64,000 nucleotides of DNA. Origin: G963668345 sp965226215. Its GTDB lineage: Bacteria; Acidobacteriota; Terriglobia; Bryobacterales; UBA6623. Position numbers and translations under genes: made by a program. The notes under the pieces were generated by a model. That model was given only the letters and a program-made list of their open reading frames with translations, had not been told where the DNA came from and searched no databases. The stretch's first letter is position 1; every line of letters begins with the position of its first letter. Shown here in pieces: positions 6,069 to 14,954 of the stretch. The stretch covers positions 3,100,001 through 3,164,000 of the forward strand of contig CBDDCH010000002.1 in NCBI GenBank assembly GCA_965226215.1, written 5' to 3'.

Positions 6069-8381
6069 CTAGTCAAGCTTGTTGGAAGACGCCGCGGCGC
6101 TCCCCGCCGAACGCGGCAGCTGCGTAATCCAATCGTGGATGAGCTTCACCGCCTCCTTGTCCACGACATTGGAGGCAATATGCGGCATGCGGCCGAGGCC
6201 GAGCTTGCCCATTCGAAAGTGGATCAGTGAGCGCTCGGGATCCCCCGGCGCCAGCAGCTGCGCGTCGGGGATGTCGAAGTTGCCATGCGCCGGTGGGACG
6301 TCAACCAATCCGAACTCCTCGGGCGGCAAAGTAAACAGCACCTGAAAGTCAGCGTTACCGCCACCCCATTTTATGTGACAGTGGGCGCAGTTGGACTGCA
6401 GATAGGAGCGTGCCCGGAGATCCAAGGGCACGCTTTCATCTCGATGGTCGTAGAGCCGAGGCAGATGCTCCGGCGGCCAAGGGAGCCGCTCGGTGAAAAC
6501 GCCCAAATGCTCGAGGGTGCTGAGTTGGTTGGCGATGACGCCGCCGTAGTCGTGATCCTTGTTCATCTGTAGCGTGTTCAGACCGAGGACGTACTTCGCC
6601 GGCGTCGTATGGCAGCCGATGCACTCGGAACGGCTGGGGAAGCGCCACGTCTGGTCGCGTCTTCCGCCGGGCGCGCTCGGGTCCTTGATGGTCAGCTCGA
6701 GGTCGGCGCCACCGGCATCCAACAGGTGGGCGTCGGTTTGTTCGTCATTCCAAACATAAACGTAGCCCTGCCAGAACTGCGCCCCTGTTTCGTCGGTTCC
6801 CGGCGTACGCCTGTGGTGCAGCAGCCGCGTTTCCAAACGGCGCAGATTTTGCGGGTTACCGGGTTCCATTTCCATCAGGAAAGTCTTGACCGCTACCGTG
6901 CCATCGGGGAACCTCCACCCGCGGGGAGCCGCGGGGGCGGGCTGCGGGTAGATCACCCGGTTGTATTCGATCTTGGAATCGCCAGGCAAGGCGATATAGC
7001 GCTGCTTGATCGCACCGTCCGACCACAGGGGTGAGTTGACCGAGTAGGGAATCAAACCGGGCGCGGGCGTAAGGTCTTTCGTGGAGCTGAAAAGTCCGGT
7101 TTCGCTCAACTTACGCGGGAATTTCGGCGCGTCGGCAGGGGGCGGTGGCGCGGGGACGAGGTGGTGAATTCGGCCGCCGATGTGGTCGACGATGTAGACT
7201 TCCCCAGCCCGGTCCTGTCCAAACCCAACCGGACGTAGCAGGGGATCGACTAGTTCGCGGTGTTCGGTCACCTTTTCGCCGTCGTATCGAAGCGCCCAGA
7301 TTTTGCCCGTGTCATAGTCGCCGTAGATGTAGACTCCCTTGAGTTCTTCGAGCCGACTTCCGTGGTATACGTACCCACCGGTCACCGAGCGCGCCTCGGT
7401 GTGAGAGTGCTCAACAAGCGGCGGTAGAATCGGTGTCGGTCCTTCCTTGCGATTGGGGCGGAACGGGTGGTTGCCTTCCTTGACACTCCAGCCGTAGTTG
7501 CCGCCCTTTTGGATCACAATGATCTCTTCCCAGAGGTCTTGACCGACTTCTCCGGCCCAGAGAATGCCGGTGGCCGAGTCGAAGCTGAACTTCCAGATTT
7601 GCCGGAGTCCGTAGGCCCAAATCTCACCCCGTGCTCCGGGCACATCTACAAACGGGTTGTCTTCGGGAATGGTATAAGGCAAGTCCTCGCCGGGGTGATC
7701 GACGTCGATTCGCAAGATCGATCCCGGGAGGTCGCTGATATCCTGGCCGGTATTCAGGCCGTCGGCGATGCCGCTGGCGTCGCCAATGGCGGCGTATAGG
7801 TAGCCGTCGGGACCGAATTGGAGACAGCCGCCGTTATGCCCGCCCGCGCGCCACACGAAGAGAACCTTCTCCGAACTTGGATCGGCCTGGAGGGCACGAC
7901 CAGTCTCAACCTGATAGCGCGACACTCGGCTGCCGTCAGGAAGGAAATCGTTAGGGTTGTCAAGAAGGTTCATCAATACGTAGAAATACCCGTTTTCGCC
8001 AAACCGAGGATGGAATACTAGTCCGAACGTGGTTCGTCCGGTGTCGAGCAGTAGATCCTTGCGACCGGTGGCCAGGTCGTTCTCGAACGTGTAGATCTTG
8101 CCTTCTCGTTCGGCGACCGCCAAGCGATTCGTGCCTGGCACGACGGTCATGGTCAACGGCTCGTCGAACTGGAGATTCGGAAACGCGACGGCTGTGCGAT
8201 AGGGGTTGGGCGGATCGGGTGTGCCGTGGACGCGGGAAGTCGTCCACAACTCGCGTTTCTCAATACCGTACGGCTTGCGAACCTTTCCTTTTTCGTTCGC
8301 CGCGGGCGGTGCGGCGTAAAGGCCGAGCACTAAAGACGCGGTCGAGATCACGACCGTCACACAACGAGCGGCGTGGCGCAT
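6069..8381 (-). CDS. PQQ-type sugar dehydrogenase (Yli/GSDH fold) fused to a di-haem cytochrome-like domain
   Basis: A 770-residue exported protein. After a signal peptide ending near YAAPPA, a soluble glucose/sorbosone dehydrogenase beta-propeller (about 70-420) shows LVFHPRFGENGYFYV, RAGGHNGGCLQFGPDGYLY and GNYGW. The C-terminal ~340 residues resemble the HNE_0200/SO2930-type domain, with two haem c motifs, CIGCH and CAHCH. The probable role is periplasmic oxidation of a sugar or alcohol with electrons passed to the fused haems; the substrate is unknown. A good promoter lies ~85 bases upstream. Confidence 0.88.
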   Translation of the reverse strand: MRHAARCVTVVISTASLVLGLYAAPPAANEKGKVRKPYGIEKRELWTTSRVHGTPDPPNPYRTAVAFPNLQFDEPLTMTVVPGTNRLAVAEREGKIYTFENDLATGRKDLLLDTGRTTFGLVFHPRFGENGYFYVLMNLLDNPNDFLPDGSRVSRYQVETGRALQADPSSEKVLFVWRAGGHNGGCLQFGPDGYLYAAIGDASGIADGLNTGQDISDLPGSILRIDVDHPGEDLPYTIPEDNPFVDVPGARGEIWAYGLRQIWKFSFDSATGILWAGEVGQDLWEEIIVIQKGGNYGWSVKEGNHPFRPNRKEGPTPILPPLVEHSHTEARSVTGGYVYHGSRLEELKGVYIYGDYDTGKIWALRYDGEKVTEHRELVDPLLRPVGFGQDRAGEVYIVDHIGGRIHHLVPAPPPPADAPKFPRKLSETGLFSSTKDLTPAPGLIPYSVNSPLWSDGAIKQRYIALPGDSKIEYNRVIYPQPAPAAPRGWRFPDGTVAVKTFLMEMEPGNPQNLRRLETRLLHHRRTPGTDETGAQFWQGYVYVWNDEQTDAHLLDAGGADLELTIKDPSAPGGRRDQTWRFPSRSECIGCHTTPAKYVLGLNTLQMNKDHDYGGVIANQLSTLEHLGVFTERLPWPPEHLPRLYDHRDESVPLDLRARSYLQSNCAHCHIKWGGGNADFQVLFTLPPEEFGLVDVPPAHGNFDIPDAQLLAPGDPERSLIHFRMGKLGLGRMPHIASNVVDKEAVKLIHDWITQLPRSAGSAAASSNKLD

Positions 8382-8471
8382 GGTGGAGTCCTCGTTAGCG
8401 ACGTGCCGGGAACCGGGTGCACCGTCGGGATCGGGTTTTCGAAAGAGCCTGTTCAGTGATTCCCTGTAACA

Positions 8472-8499
8472 ATTATAGCCGCCAGTCAGGGCTTGTCAC
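8472..8499 (-). promoter_or_regulatory. Sigma70-type promoter of the PQQ/cytochrome gene
   Basis: On the minus strand GTGACA (8499-8494) is followed after 16 bases by TATAAT (8477-8472), about 90 bases before the ATG at 8381. The -10 box is perfect. Confidence 0.6.
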
Positions 8500-8675
8500 C
8501 GAAGTTCCCGGCGGGCGAGTCATGAAACGAGGTTGAAATAATAATACCCGTTGAAGAACGCCAAGCACCCACAGTATGCTGCCGGCGAGGCGTAGAGCGA
8601 CGGCCCATCAGCGATTTCCGCGCGGTCCACTCCCGGGGCAAACAGAGCGCCGCCCAGGGATCCCATTACTCCAGT

Positions 8676-8753
8676 GGCGACACCGCCGAAACTCTAGCGC
8701 GCGCCGGCCACCGGGTATTTGCCTCGATGCGCGATCGGGAAGCCAAGGCTAGT
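8676..8753 (+). pseudogene. Short-chain dehydrogenase N-terminal relic
   Basis: Twenty-six codons read GDTAETLARAGHRVFASMRD followed by REAKAS. This closely resembles the first beta-alpha-beta unit of short-chain dehydrogenases, where TAETLARAGHxVFASMRD is common. The glycine-rich loop is degraded and a stop follows soon after. It is a relic, not a gene. Confidence 0.45.
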
Positions 8754-9149
8754 TTAGGGCTGCGTAGCGCATGGTTGCGGGCACGTCATACGCCGCGAGT
8801 CCTTCCTGACGCGTGTCCCAGGTTAAACAAACGGATTTGCCAAACTACTAAAGTTTTTTCGTCAACCCTTCGATGGTAACCGACAGAGACAGTTTGTTCC
8901 ATCCTCTCTCCTTGGCTATCGCGGCTGCGCGTCCCACCTGGCGTGCAGCCGCGAATTCTTTTCTGTCGATCGTTTCCATCGAAAGCACTGGGCAAGACCG
9001 GAATGTGGGGACCGGTTGGCGGCCTATTCTGATTAGAGGCAGGCGCTTCGACGGACGAGAATCGGATGGCAGTCCCCATTTTCGTCGAACCTAACTTCTA
9101 TCACGGCTGACTAGGAGACAAGTTCACTATAGATTCGGAAGTGTCGGGC

Positions 9150-9200
9150 TTGACAGCCCGACGCAGCGCACTGAAAGCGTGCGCCACGTCGCCAGGACGA
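9150..9200. repeat. Palindromic repeat downstream of groEL
   Basis: GTCGGGCTTGACAGCCCGAC (about 9155-9174) forms a 7-bp stem, followed by GCGCACTGAAAGCGTGCGC, a second stem. It lies about 50 bases beyond the groEL stop and could stabilise or end that mRNA, but there is no clear T-run. It looks like a REP-type unit. Confidence 0.5.
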
Positions 9201-9227
9201 TCAGAAAGTCTTGTCTAAGACAGCTTA

Positions 9228-10850
9228 CTAGTAATCGTCGTGACCCATAGGCATGGCCGGCGCTTTTTCCTTTTCGGGAAGTTCATGCACCGCTGCCTCG
9301 GTTGTGAGCATCAGCCCGGCGATCGAGGAGGCGTTTTGTAGCGCCGTGCGAGTCACCTTCGCCGGGTCAATGACGCCGGCTTCGACCAAGTCACCGTATT
9401 CGTCCGACTGAGCGTTAAAGCCGAAGTTGCTTTCGGATTTCTCACGGACCTTGGCCACTACGATGGCTCCCTCTTGACCGGCGTTCTGGGCGATCCAGCG
9501 GACAGGCTCTTCGAGAGACCGGCGCACGATGTTGATGCCGGTCTGCTCGTCCTCGTCGTCGGACTTCAAGTCGCCGAGAACTTCACCAGCCCGCAATAGG
9601 GATACGCCGCCGCCAGGTATGATACCTTCCTCGACGGCTGCGCGAGTGGCGTGCATGGCGTCCTCGACGCGAGCTTTCTTCTCTTTCATCTCGGTTTCGG
9701 TGGCAGCGCCGACTTTGACCACCGCAACGCCGCCGACGAGCTTGGCCAATCGCTCTTGAATCTTTTCCCGGTCGTAGTCCGACGTCGTCTCTTCGACCTG
9801 GGACCGTAGTTGCTTGACCCGGCCTTCGATGGCATCCCTCGATCCGGCCCCCTCTACGATCGTCGTATTGTCTTTGTCGATGACGATGCGTTTGGCTTGG
9901 CCCAGATCCTCAAGTTTTACACCCTCCAGCTTGATACCCGTTTCTTCCATCAGCGCTTTGCCGCCGGTCAAGATGCCAATGTCTTCCAACATGGCCTTGC
10001 GCCGGTCACCGAAGCCCGGAGCCTTCACCGCGGCGCAGTTTAAGGTACCGCGCAGCTTGTTGACGACGAGCGTCGCCAGAGCCTCACCCTCGACTTCTTC
10101 GCAGACGATCAGTAAGGGCTTGCTCGCGCGGGAAACCTGCTCCAGCAGCGGCAACAGGTCCTTCATGCTGCTGATCTTCTTTTCGTGGATCAGGATGTAG
10201 GCGTCTTCGAGAACGCATTCCATCGCTTCCTGATCCGTTACGAAGTAGGGCGACAAGTAGCCGCGGTCGAACTGCATGCCTTCGACCACCTCCAGCTCGG
10301 TTTCCATCGTCTTGCCTTCCTCAACCGTGATGACGCCGTCCTTGCCGACCTTTTCCATCGCTTCCGCGATGATGCTTCCGATGGCTTTGTCGTTATTCGC
10401 CGAGATGGCTGCCACTTGGGAAACCGCCTCCCCTTCCACCGGACGGGAGAGTTCGCTGATCTTGTCCACAACCTTCTCGGTGGCCTGCTCGATGCCACGC
10501 TTGATGGCCATGGGATTGGCGCCCGCGGCGACGCTCTTCACGCCTTCTCGATAGATGGCCTGGGCCAAGATCGTTGCCGTCGTCGTCCCGTCGCCGGCGT
10601 CGTCGCTCGTTTTTGACGCCACCTCCCGCACCATCTGAGCGCCCATGTTTTCGAGCTTGTCTTCGAGCTCGATCTCCTTCGCCACGGTCACACCGTCTTT
10701 CGTAACGGTGGGCCCCCCAAACTTCTTCTCTAAGACCACGTTGCGGCCCTTGGGGCCAAGCGTGACGCGCACTGCGTTCGCTAGTTTGTTGACGCCCGCC
10801 AGAATCGCCTTGCGAGAGTCTTCACCGTAGATAATTTGTTTTCCAGCCAT
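9228..10850 (-). CDS. groEL: Chaperonin GroEL (60 kDa)
   Basis: A 540-residue group I chaperonin that folds proteins inside the GroES-capped chamber. Canonical segments are present: VTLGPKGRNVVLEKKFGGPT, the ATP-site DDAGDGTTTATILAQ, and EEGIIPGGGVSLLRA. The usual Gly-Met-rich C-terminal tail is replaced by a short AMPMGHDDY ending. It follows groES by 14 bases and must be co-transcribed with it. No CIRCE operator was found upstream of the pair. Confidence 0.98.
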   Translation of the reverse strand: MAGKQIIYGEDSRKAILAGVNKLANAVRVTLGPKGRNVVLEKKFGGPTVTKDGVTVAKEIELEDKLENMGAQMVREVASKTSDDAGDGTTTATILAQAIYREGVKSVAAGANPMAIKRGIEQATEKVVDKISELSRPVEGEAVSQVAAISANNDKAIGSIIAEAMEKVGKDGVITVEEGKTMETELEVVEGMQFDRGYLSPYFVTDQEAMECVLEDAYILIHEKKISSMKDLLPLLEQVSRASKPLLIVCEEVEGEALATLVVNKLRGTLNCAAVKAPGFGDRRKAMLEDIGILTGGKALMEETGIKLEGVKLEDLGQAKRIVIDKDNTTIVEGAGSRDAIEGRVKQLRSQVEETTSDYDREKIQERLAKLVGGVAVVKVGAATETEMKEKKARVEDAMHATRAAVEEGIIPGGGVSLLRAGEVLGDLKSDDEDEQTGINIVRRSLEEPVRWIAQNAGQEGAIVVAKVREKSESNFGFNAQSDEYGDLVEAGVIDPAKVTRTALQNASSIAGLMLTTEAAVHELPEKEKAPAMPMGHDDY

Positions 10851-10864
10851 TCTCGTCCTCTCCT

Positions 10865-11182
10865 TTACGCTGCTTTTTGGGATTCCGTGGTGGTTTCTTC
10901 GACAACGGCCAGCACCTCGTCTTCCCGCAAGATGAGATATTCGCTATCGTCGATCTGTACTTCCGAACCGGCGTACTTTGCAAAAAGGATGCGATCTCCG
11001 GCCTTTACGTCCAGCGGAGCTACTGTGCCGTCCTCGAGTCTCTTGCCATTTCCGGCAGCAATGACTTTGCCCTGCTGGGGTTTCTCTCTAGCCGAGTCGG
11101 GAATGAGGATCCCGCCTCGCACCTGCTCTCCATCCTCGAGCCGTTCCACGAGGATTCGATCGTGTAGTGGTCTTAGATTCAT
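10865..11182 (-). CDS. groES: Co-chaperonin GroES (10 kDa)
   Basis: A 105-residue lid protein of the GroEL chamber. It starts MNLRPLHDRILVERLEDGEQ and contains the mobile-loop segment GGILIPDSAREKPQQGKV. The C-terminal strand EYLILREDEVLAVVE is followed by a short Thr/Ser/Glu tail that is slightly longer than usual. A strong ribosome site (GGAGGTGATG on the minus strand) precedes the ATG. It is the first gene of groES-groEL. Confidence 0.98.
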   Translation of the reverse strand: MNLRPLHDRILVERLEDGEQVRGGILIPDSAREKPQQGKVIAAGNGKRLEDGTVAPLDVKAGDRILFAKYAGSEVQIDDSEYLILREDEVLAVVEETTTESQKAA

Positions 11183-11720
11183 CGCATCACCTCCAAGTTC
11201 GGGCGCTTCTCGTGCGCACTCTCGTCCCCGTCGGGGTTGGTATTTGTTGAGGCCGGCTGGGTTAGCCGCGCCTTAGCAGGGGCAGTGCCGGCGACTGCCA
11301 CTTACAATCACGAAGAGCTTACGCAGAGGGTGGCCGTACAGTCCTTTCTCAATTCCACTATTATCCCACAGTTTAGAACCACCGAGATGTGTCTAGGGCG
11401 AAAACCTGGGTTGACCTGCGCTCTAGTGCTTGATTGCAAGAGTTCGCGTATCTTAAAAGCCCCTTCCCGAAGGAGTGTACCGATCGTCCATCCGGCCCGG
11501 AAGTGGTTTGTTCGCAGAGCCTTCCGAGCCGCGACCGTGAGGGAGCGGTCCAGGGATTGTCGGCCTATAAACGATAGTCAACTTATGGAACCAAGCATTA
11601 GCTCACCCGTGGCGACACCGGAGCTGGGGCCATTTTCAGCTTTGACCGCGACTTCGATCAATGCGCGGGGTGTGATCTCGGGGGCGTCAGGTGACTACCG
11701 GCAACGGTGCCGGCCACCCT
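11183..11720. other. Intergenic region upstream of groES, no gene seen
   Basis: About 540 bases separate groES from the exporter ATPase gene. I searched both strands for the CIRCE inverted repeat (TTAGCACTC-N9-GAGTGCTAA) and found none. 11530-11560 holds a dispersed repeat (CGACCGTGAGGGAGCGGTCC) whose inverted relative appears near 19650-19690. A possible -10, GATAAT, lies on the minus strand near 11360 without a good -35. Confidence 0.5.
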
Positions 11721-12422
11721 TCAATCGGCGGGAAGCTGGCCCTCGGGTAGCAATTGTCCTTTTTCCAGATGGCGGGTCGAGTGAGCGAACTTCGCGGCAC
11801 GTGGATCGTGGGTGACCATGATGACCGTCTTGCCGTGCTGCTCGTTCAGCTTGGAGAGAATGGTCAGTACGTCGTTCGCCGAACCGGCGTCGAGGTCGCC
11901 TGTCGGCTCGTCGGCCAGGATGATCGAGGCGTCGGTGACGATAGCCCGGGCCATGGCCACCCGCTGTTCCTGGCCTCCGGAAAGCTGCCGGGGGTAGTGT
12001 TCGAGGCGGTCCCCCAGATTCACGATGTCCAGCGCCCGGCGGGCATGATCAAGTCGTTCCTTCTTATTCAGGCGCGTCAGCAGCAACGGAAGCTCTACGT
12101 TTTCAAGGGCTGTCAGCACCGGAATCAGGTTGAAGGTTTGGAACACGAAGCCAATGTTCTCACTGCGCCAGCGCGCCAACTGCTTGTCGCTAAGCTGCGC
12201 GATGTCGTCACCGAGGACGTGAATGCGGCCCCGCGTCGGCTTGTCGATGCCGGCAGCCAAGTGAAGCAGGGTGGATTTGCCGGACCCGGACGGACCCATG
12301 AGGGCCAAGAATCTTCCGCGTGGGACCTCCAAGTCCACGTCATCGAGTGCCAGCACGCTGAAATCCGCTCGGCGGTATTCCTTCCGCAGATTTTCTGCCT
12401 TGACCGCAAGGTTGTCGTTCAT
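11721..12422 (-). CDS. ABC exporter ATPase (LolD/MacB/DevA type)
   Basis: A 233-residue nucleotide-binding subunit of the MacB/LolD group. Walker A is GPSGSGKS (43-50), the Q-loop is in FVFQTFNLIP, the signature LSGGQEQR is at about 147, and Walker B IILADEPTGDLD and the H-loop VTHD follow. It would power the FtsX-type permeases encoded upstream in the same minus-strand operon. It overlaps the membrane-fusion gene by four bases. Substrate unknown: a lipoprotein, peptide or glycolipid is possible. Confidence 0.93.
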   Translation of the reverse strand: MNDNLAVKAENLRKEYRRADFSVLALDDVDLEVPRGRFLALMGPSGSGKSTLLHLAAGIDKPTRGRIHVLGDDIAQLSDKQLARWRSENIGFVFQTFNLIPVLTALENVELPLLLTRLNKKERLDHARRALDIVNLGDRLEHYPRQLSGGQEQRVAMARAIVTDASIILADEPTGDLDAGSANDVLTILSKLNEQHGKTVIMVTHDPRAAKFAHSTRHLEKGQLLPEGQLPAD

Positions 12423-13774
12423 ATGCTTCGCGGTTTCACTCGGTCGCCGTCTTTGAGATCGGGGTCCGGGTTGAGAATGAGGTCCTCCCCGCCGATCAGA
12501 CCGTCACTGATTTCAACGCCCGCGGAAGTGGTGCGGCGGACGGCGACACTGCGTTCCACTGCCTGCCGGTCCTGCAAGATGAATACCGTCTTGCCGTCTC
12601 GAATTGCGGCGGCCGGAATCGTGATCGATCCTGCGATGCCTTCCCTCGCAGCTTCCTGAGGTTCTGCGAGAAACGCAACATTGGCGTTCATCTCGGGCCG
12701 CAGATACGCGTCGGGTTTCGGAATCTGAACTTTGACCTGTACGGTAGCTTTTTGGCGGTCTGCTTCCGGGGAAATCTCGACGATGCGACCTTCGTAGTTG
12801 CGGTCGCGGTAGGCATCCGTCGTGACGATGCCGCGCTGATTGGCGGTCAGCCTGGCGAAATCGTCTTGGCTAATGTCGAGTTCAACCTGAAGGTCATCGA
12901 GGTCCGCCAGCGAAACGACGTACCCCTTGGCGCCGCGGTCACCGACAAAACCGGTTGTGACGAACTCACCAACCTCGACGTTTCGCTCCAAGATTGTGCC
13001 ACTGACCGGAGCGCGGATTTGTGTAGCTCGCAACATGGTACGAGTGTAGGCGAGCTCGCCCTCGGCCTGTTTGACCTGGCCGCGGACGGACTCGATTTGC
13101 TCCTGTCGAGGGCCGATTCTGACCAACTCGTAGGATCGGTCTAGTGACTCGACGCGCGCCACACGGCGGTCGTAGAGGGCTTTGGCGTCGTCGAGGGCCT
13201 GAGCGGCGAGCACTCCTTCGTCCGCGAGCGTACGAGTTCGCTCCAGATTGATACGGGCATTCTCAAGATCCGCTTTGGCTTCTTCCCAATTCGCCTTGGC
13301 GAGCGCGACCTCTTCGGGGCGGGAGCCGGCTTCCAACTCGGCGAGGCGGGCCTGCAAGGATGCCAGGTTTCCTTCCGACTGCCGGACACGGGCTTGAAAC
13401 TCATCGTCCTCGAGGCGAACCAGCACCTCATCCTGTTCCACATAGTCGCCCTTCTCGACGCCAATCCAGCGGACCCGCCCTACCACTTTCGAAGCGACCT
13501 CGATCTTGTGATGGGCCACGATGTAGCCGGCGGCGTTCAAAATCACTCGCTCTTTGGAGCCGCCAAGCGTTTCGACCGCGACCCGATACGTATCGACCTC
13601 CCTGACACCCGCGCCGGCGAACCCATAGCGCCAGACTCCGAGGCCGATAAAGAGGACCATTCCAACAAGGATCCACCACTTAGCCCAGGCCGCGGGACCT
13701 TCACGGCCGCGCTTGGTGCGGTCGATCTTGAGGCCGGCTAGCTCCTTGTCGAACTTGTCGCCCTCGACAGCCAT
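12419..13774 (-). CDS. Membrane-fusion (HlyD/MacA/DevB-like) periplasmic adaptor
   Basis: A 451-residue adaptor with one N-terminal membrane helix (WILVGMVLFIGLGVWRYGF) followed by a lipoyl/barrel-sandwich half (KIEVASKVVGRVRWIGVEKG). A long alpha-hairpin coiled coil follows (about 110-220), then the second lipoyl half (IRAPVSGTILERNVEVGEFV) and beta-barrel domains. It should bridge the inner-membrane permeases to an outer-membrane channel. No TolC gene is present in the window. It sits between the permeases and the ATPase gene in one operon. Confidence 0.92.
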   Translation of the reverse strand: MAVEGDKFDKELAGLKIDRTKRGREGPAAWAKWWILVGMVLFIGLGVWRYGFAGAGVREVDTYRVAVETLGGSKERVILNAAGYIVAHHKIEVASKVVGRVRWIGVEKGDYVEQDEVLVRLEDDEFQARVRQSEGNLASLQARLAELEAGSRPEEVALAKANWEEAKADLENARINLERTRTLADEGVLAAQALDDAKALYDRRVARVESLDRSYELVRIGPRQEQIESVRGQVKQAEGELAYTRTMLRATQIRAPVSGTILERNVEVGEFVTTGFVGDRGAKGYVVSLADLDDLQVELDISQDDFARLTANQRGIVTTDAYRDRNYEGRIVEISPEADRQKATVQVKVQIPKPDAYLRPEMNANVAFLAEPQEAAREGIAGSITIPAAAIRDGKTVFILQDRQAVERSVAVRRTTSAGVEISDGLIGGEDLILNPDPDLKDGDRVKPRSI

Positions 13775-13779
13775 CGCGG

Positions 13780-14946
13780 TTATAGATCCCGTAGCGAAGT
13801 CAGCACGTCATGCCGCGCCGCCATGCGGGCGGGTAAGACGCCACCCAATATCCCCATGATGGCAGAGAACGCGATACCGATAGCGATGATGGCAGGTGTG
13901 ATCTGGAAGTCAAAGGTCGTTTCACTGAACGTTACAAAGTTGCCGATCCTTCCCTTCATTCCGTTAATTGGAAGTGCCAGCGCGCATCCGATGACACCTC
14001 CCAGTAAGGACACCAACAGCGATTCGATGACGAAGGATACCAGGACGCTGCCGCGCGAGAAACCAAGCATCCGAAGCACTCCGATTTCCCGCGAGCGTCG
14101 CGCGACCGCGGTATACATCGTGTTCATGGCTGCGAAGCTGCTTCCAATCGCCATGATGATGGCGACGAACAGCCCCAGTCCCTGGACTGCCTCTCCCGAG
14201 GCCATTTGCTCGGCGTAATACTCGCGCTCGCTCTTGGCTTCCAGCTGCAGCCTCTGGTCATCGGCCATTCGGTTCTTAAGGGCCTGGGCTGATACTTCGT
14301 CCCGCGCCCGCACGAGGATCGTGCTACGGCTGCCGCCGCGGCCCAGGTCGTTCGTCAACAGATTGCCGTCCGCCCAGATCTCGCTGTTGAAGGCTGATCT
14401 GCCGGCGTCGAAGACGCCGACGACTTTCCACTGGCCACGGCCAACTTCGATCTTGTCGCCGATGGACGTATTTTCCCGCACGGCGTGGGTGCCGCGCCCC
14501 ACGACGACTTCGCGCTTCCCTGTTTCGAACCAACGCCCGGCTTGCAATCGTATGCCTGGGCGCATCTTGATTCCTACCGGGGAGATGCCGCGGACATTGA
14601 CGTTGGCGTCCTGGGTGAGATCGTCGCGCAGCTTCAGCGAGACGACCGTCACGACTTCGTGGGACACCATGGGATCCCCGTCCCGTTGGGCAATCCCTTC
14701 CATGAACTTGACGACTTGGAACTTGTCGATTCCCACGACGCTGACCAGCTCCGACGTGGACCCTTGCCTCATCACGATCAAGTGCAGGGGATGGCCGGTC
14801 ACTTCGAGTGAGGAGCGGAGACCATGGACCAATGCGAGGATGCTCAACAGAACGGCTACCGTCAACGCGATTCCGAGGGCGGTCATGACGGTGGTGGTCT
14901 TGCGGACTCGAAGATTGCGGAGGTTGTAGGAAAGCGGAATGGCCAT
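13780..14946 (-). CDS. FtsX-like ABC permease (second of two)
   Basis: A 388-residue MacB/FtsX-type permease: one N-terminal transmembrane helix (TALGIALTVAVLLSILALV), a large periplasmic domain (about 45-260), then three C-terminal helices. These include RSREIGVLRMLGFSRGSVLVS, the cytoplasmic coupling segment that contacts the ATPase. With the gene just upstream it probably forms a heterodimer. It is separated by 8 bases from that gene and by 5 from the adaptor gene. Confidence 0.92.
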   Translation of the reverse strand: MAIPLSYNLRNLRVRKTTTVMTALGIALTVAVLLSILALVHGLRSSLEVTGHPLHLIVMRQGSTSELVSVVGIDKFQVVKFMEGIAQRDGDPMVSHEVVTVVSLKLRDDLTQDANVNVRGISPVGIKMRPGIRLQAGRWFETGKREVVVGRGTHAVRENTSIGDKIEVGRGQWKVVGVFDAGRSAFNSEIWADGNLLTNDLGRGGSRSTILVRARDEVSAQALKNRMADDQRLQLEAKSEREYYAEQMASGEAVQGLGLFVAIIMAIGSSFAAMNTMYTAVARRSREIGVLRMLGFSRGSVLVSFVIESLLVSLLGGVIGCALALPINGMKGRIGNFVTFSETTFDFQITPAIIAIGIAFSAIMGILGGVLPARMAARHDVLTSLRDL

Positions 14947-14954
14947 GAAGTGCC

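Larger units (their letters stand above)
8382..9227. other. Long intergenic region with relics and repeats, no intact gene
   Basis: About 850 bases between the divergent-side end of the PQQ gene and the groEL stop. It contains a short SDR relic (8676-8753) and a minus-strand stretch at 8846-8985 reading as protein-like sequence (LSMETIDRKEFAAARQVG...) that I cannot assign. It also contains a copy of the AAAATGGGGACTGCC repeat (9068-9084, inverted) and a hairpin, GTCGGGC/GCCCGAC, near 9155. Confidence 0.55.

Noticed and set aside
8786..9079. Minus-strand ORF of 97 codons between the PQQ gene and groEL
   Set aside because: No recognisable domain, no ribosome site, and it overlaps a dispersed repeat. 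A different minus frame (8846-8985) looks slightly more protein-like but cannot be assigned.
11183..11400. CIRCE heat-shock operator before groES
   Set aside because: GAGAGTGCGCAC near 11210 recalls half of the motif, but no inverted partner at the right spacing exists.
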